This document shows, one piece after another, positions 31,941 to 32,244 of a stretch of 32,244 nucleotides of DNA (position 1 is its first letter; every line of letters starts with the position of its first letter). The position numbers and the translations under genes are program-made. Source of the stretch: UMGS1696 sp964558485 (GTDB lineage: Bacteria; Bacillota; Clostridia; Oscillospirales; CAG-272). The stretch spans positions 1-32,244 of the forward strand of contig CAZLED010000021.1 in the NCBI GenBank assembly GCA_964558485.1. The letters are read 5' to 3'. The notes under the pieces are model-generated. The model had not been told where the DNA came from. It was given only the letters and a program-made list of their open reading frames with translations, and did not search any database.

Positions 31941-32244
31941 TTATTTTTCGTCTACGCCATCGATCTCTTCCCAGCGTTCCCGACCGGCTTTCAGCAGCTC
32001 CGTCAGGCCGGTGATGTCCTCGGCAGCGATGGCCTCCCGGTATGCGTTCAGGTTTTCGATCAGGGTGTCGATCTCGCCCAGCAGATTGTCCCGGTTGCAC
32101 AGAAACAGGTCTGCCCACATGATCTCGTTCAGAGGCGCCACACGGGTCATATCCCGGAAGCTGCCGGCGGAGAAGCCCTTGTGCTGTTCGGCGGTGGGGC
32201 TTTTGATGTAGGCATTGGAGACCACGTGCGCCAGCTGAGAGGTG
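31941..32244 (-). CDS. tyrA: Prephenate dehydrogenase, C-terminal part (runs off the window)
   Basis: The frame is open to the window edge and encodes about the last 100 residues of a TyrA-like prephenate dehydrogenase, which makes 4-hydroxyphenylpyruvate for tyrosine. Typical text is TSQLAHVVSNAYIKSP at the edge, then FSAGSFRDMTRVA and the helical dimer segment NEIMWADLFLCNRDNLLGEI. The N-terminal NAD domain and start lie beyond the window. It is upstream of aroB in the same operon. No ACT domain follows, so it is the short form. Confidence 0.9.
   Translation of the reverse strand, partial: TSQLAHVVSNAYIKSPTAEQHKGFSAGSFRDMTRVAPLNEIMWADLFLCNRDNLLGEIDTLIENLNAYREAIAAEDITGLTELLKAGRERWEEIDGVDEK

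Noticed and set aside
1..32244. tRNA, rRNA or insertion sequences
   Set aside because: I looked for tRNA-like arms, rRNA text, transposases and terminal inverted repeats and found none I could support.

Overview
The window reads as a chromosomal segment of an uncultured anaerobic Firmicute of class Clostridia, probably a gut member of Oscillospirales or Christensenellales. The basis is moderately GC-rich DNA (by eye), Shine-Dalgarno sites of the AGGAGG type, consensus TTGACA-17-TATAAT promoters, a hisZ-led histidine operon, a fused aroE-aroK, and many carbohydrate-active genes. The taxon is an inference. Two runs of exactly 100 N, both inside tandem repeats, show that this is a scaffolded draft assembly whose repeat arrays were not resolved.

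Layout. (1) 193-6579, minus strand: a glycan-use operon transcribed FAD oxidoreductase, PNPOx-like flavin protein, DUF4091 protein, GH38 alpha-mannosidase, DUF1080 3-keto-glycoside hydrolase. The DUF4091 gene is cut by an in-frame TAA. (2) 6580-6968: divergent control region with two consensus promoters, an imperfect palindrome over the his -35 box and a terminator-like leader hairpin. (3) 6969-15020, plus strand: complete hisZ-G-D-C-B-H-A-F-IE operon, interrupted between hisH and hisA by an 89-bp tandem array copied from the 3' end of hisH itself. (4) 15163-16269: a GH99-like/WbsX-type protein with its own promoter. (5) 16338-17896, minus strand: a SPASM-domain protein that looks like a radical SAM maturase without its CxxxCxxC and GGEP motifs, preceded by an unrecognised 145-aa gene whose 5' flank is a second tandem array (95/96-bp units). 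(6) 18471-18899: mostly non-coding with a possible decayed small gene. (7) 18900-23464: a predicted surface protein, an orphan sugar-type solute-binding lipoprotein and a heparinase II/III-like protein. (8) recG. (9) A frameshifted lipoprotein gene. (10) 26753-32244, minus strand: shikimate operon tyrA(partial)-aroB-aroA-aroC-aroEK-aroQ with overlapping stops and starts.

How it fits together. The his operon supplies all steps from PRPP/ATP to histidine except histinol-phosphate phosphatase, which is not here. The aro operon runs from DAHP to chorismate plus the TyrA branch; DAHP synthase would lie outside. The carbohydrate genes suggest use of complex plant or mucin glycans, possibly by C3 oxidation. 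The most unusual items are the hisH-derived repeat array, the SPASM protein without a radical SAM centre beside a second repeat array, and the palindromic his control region.
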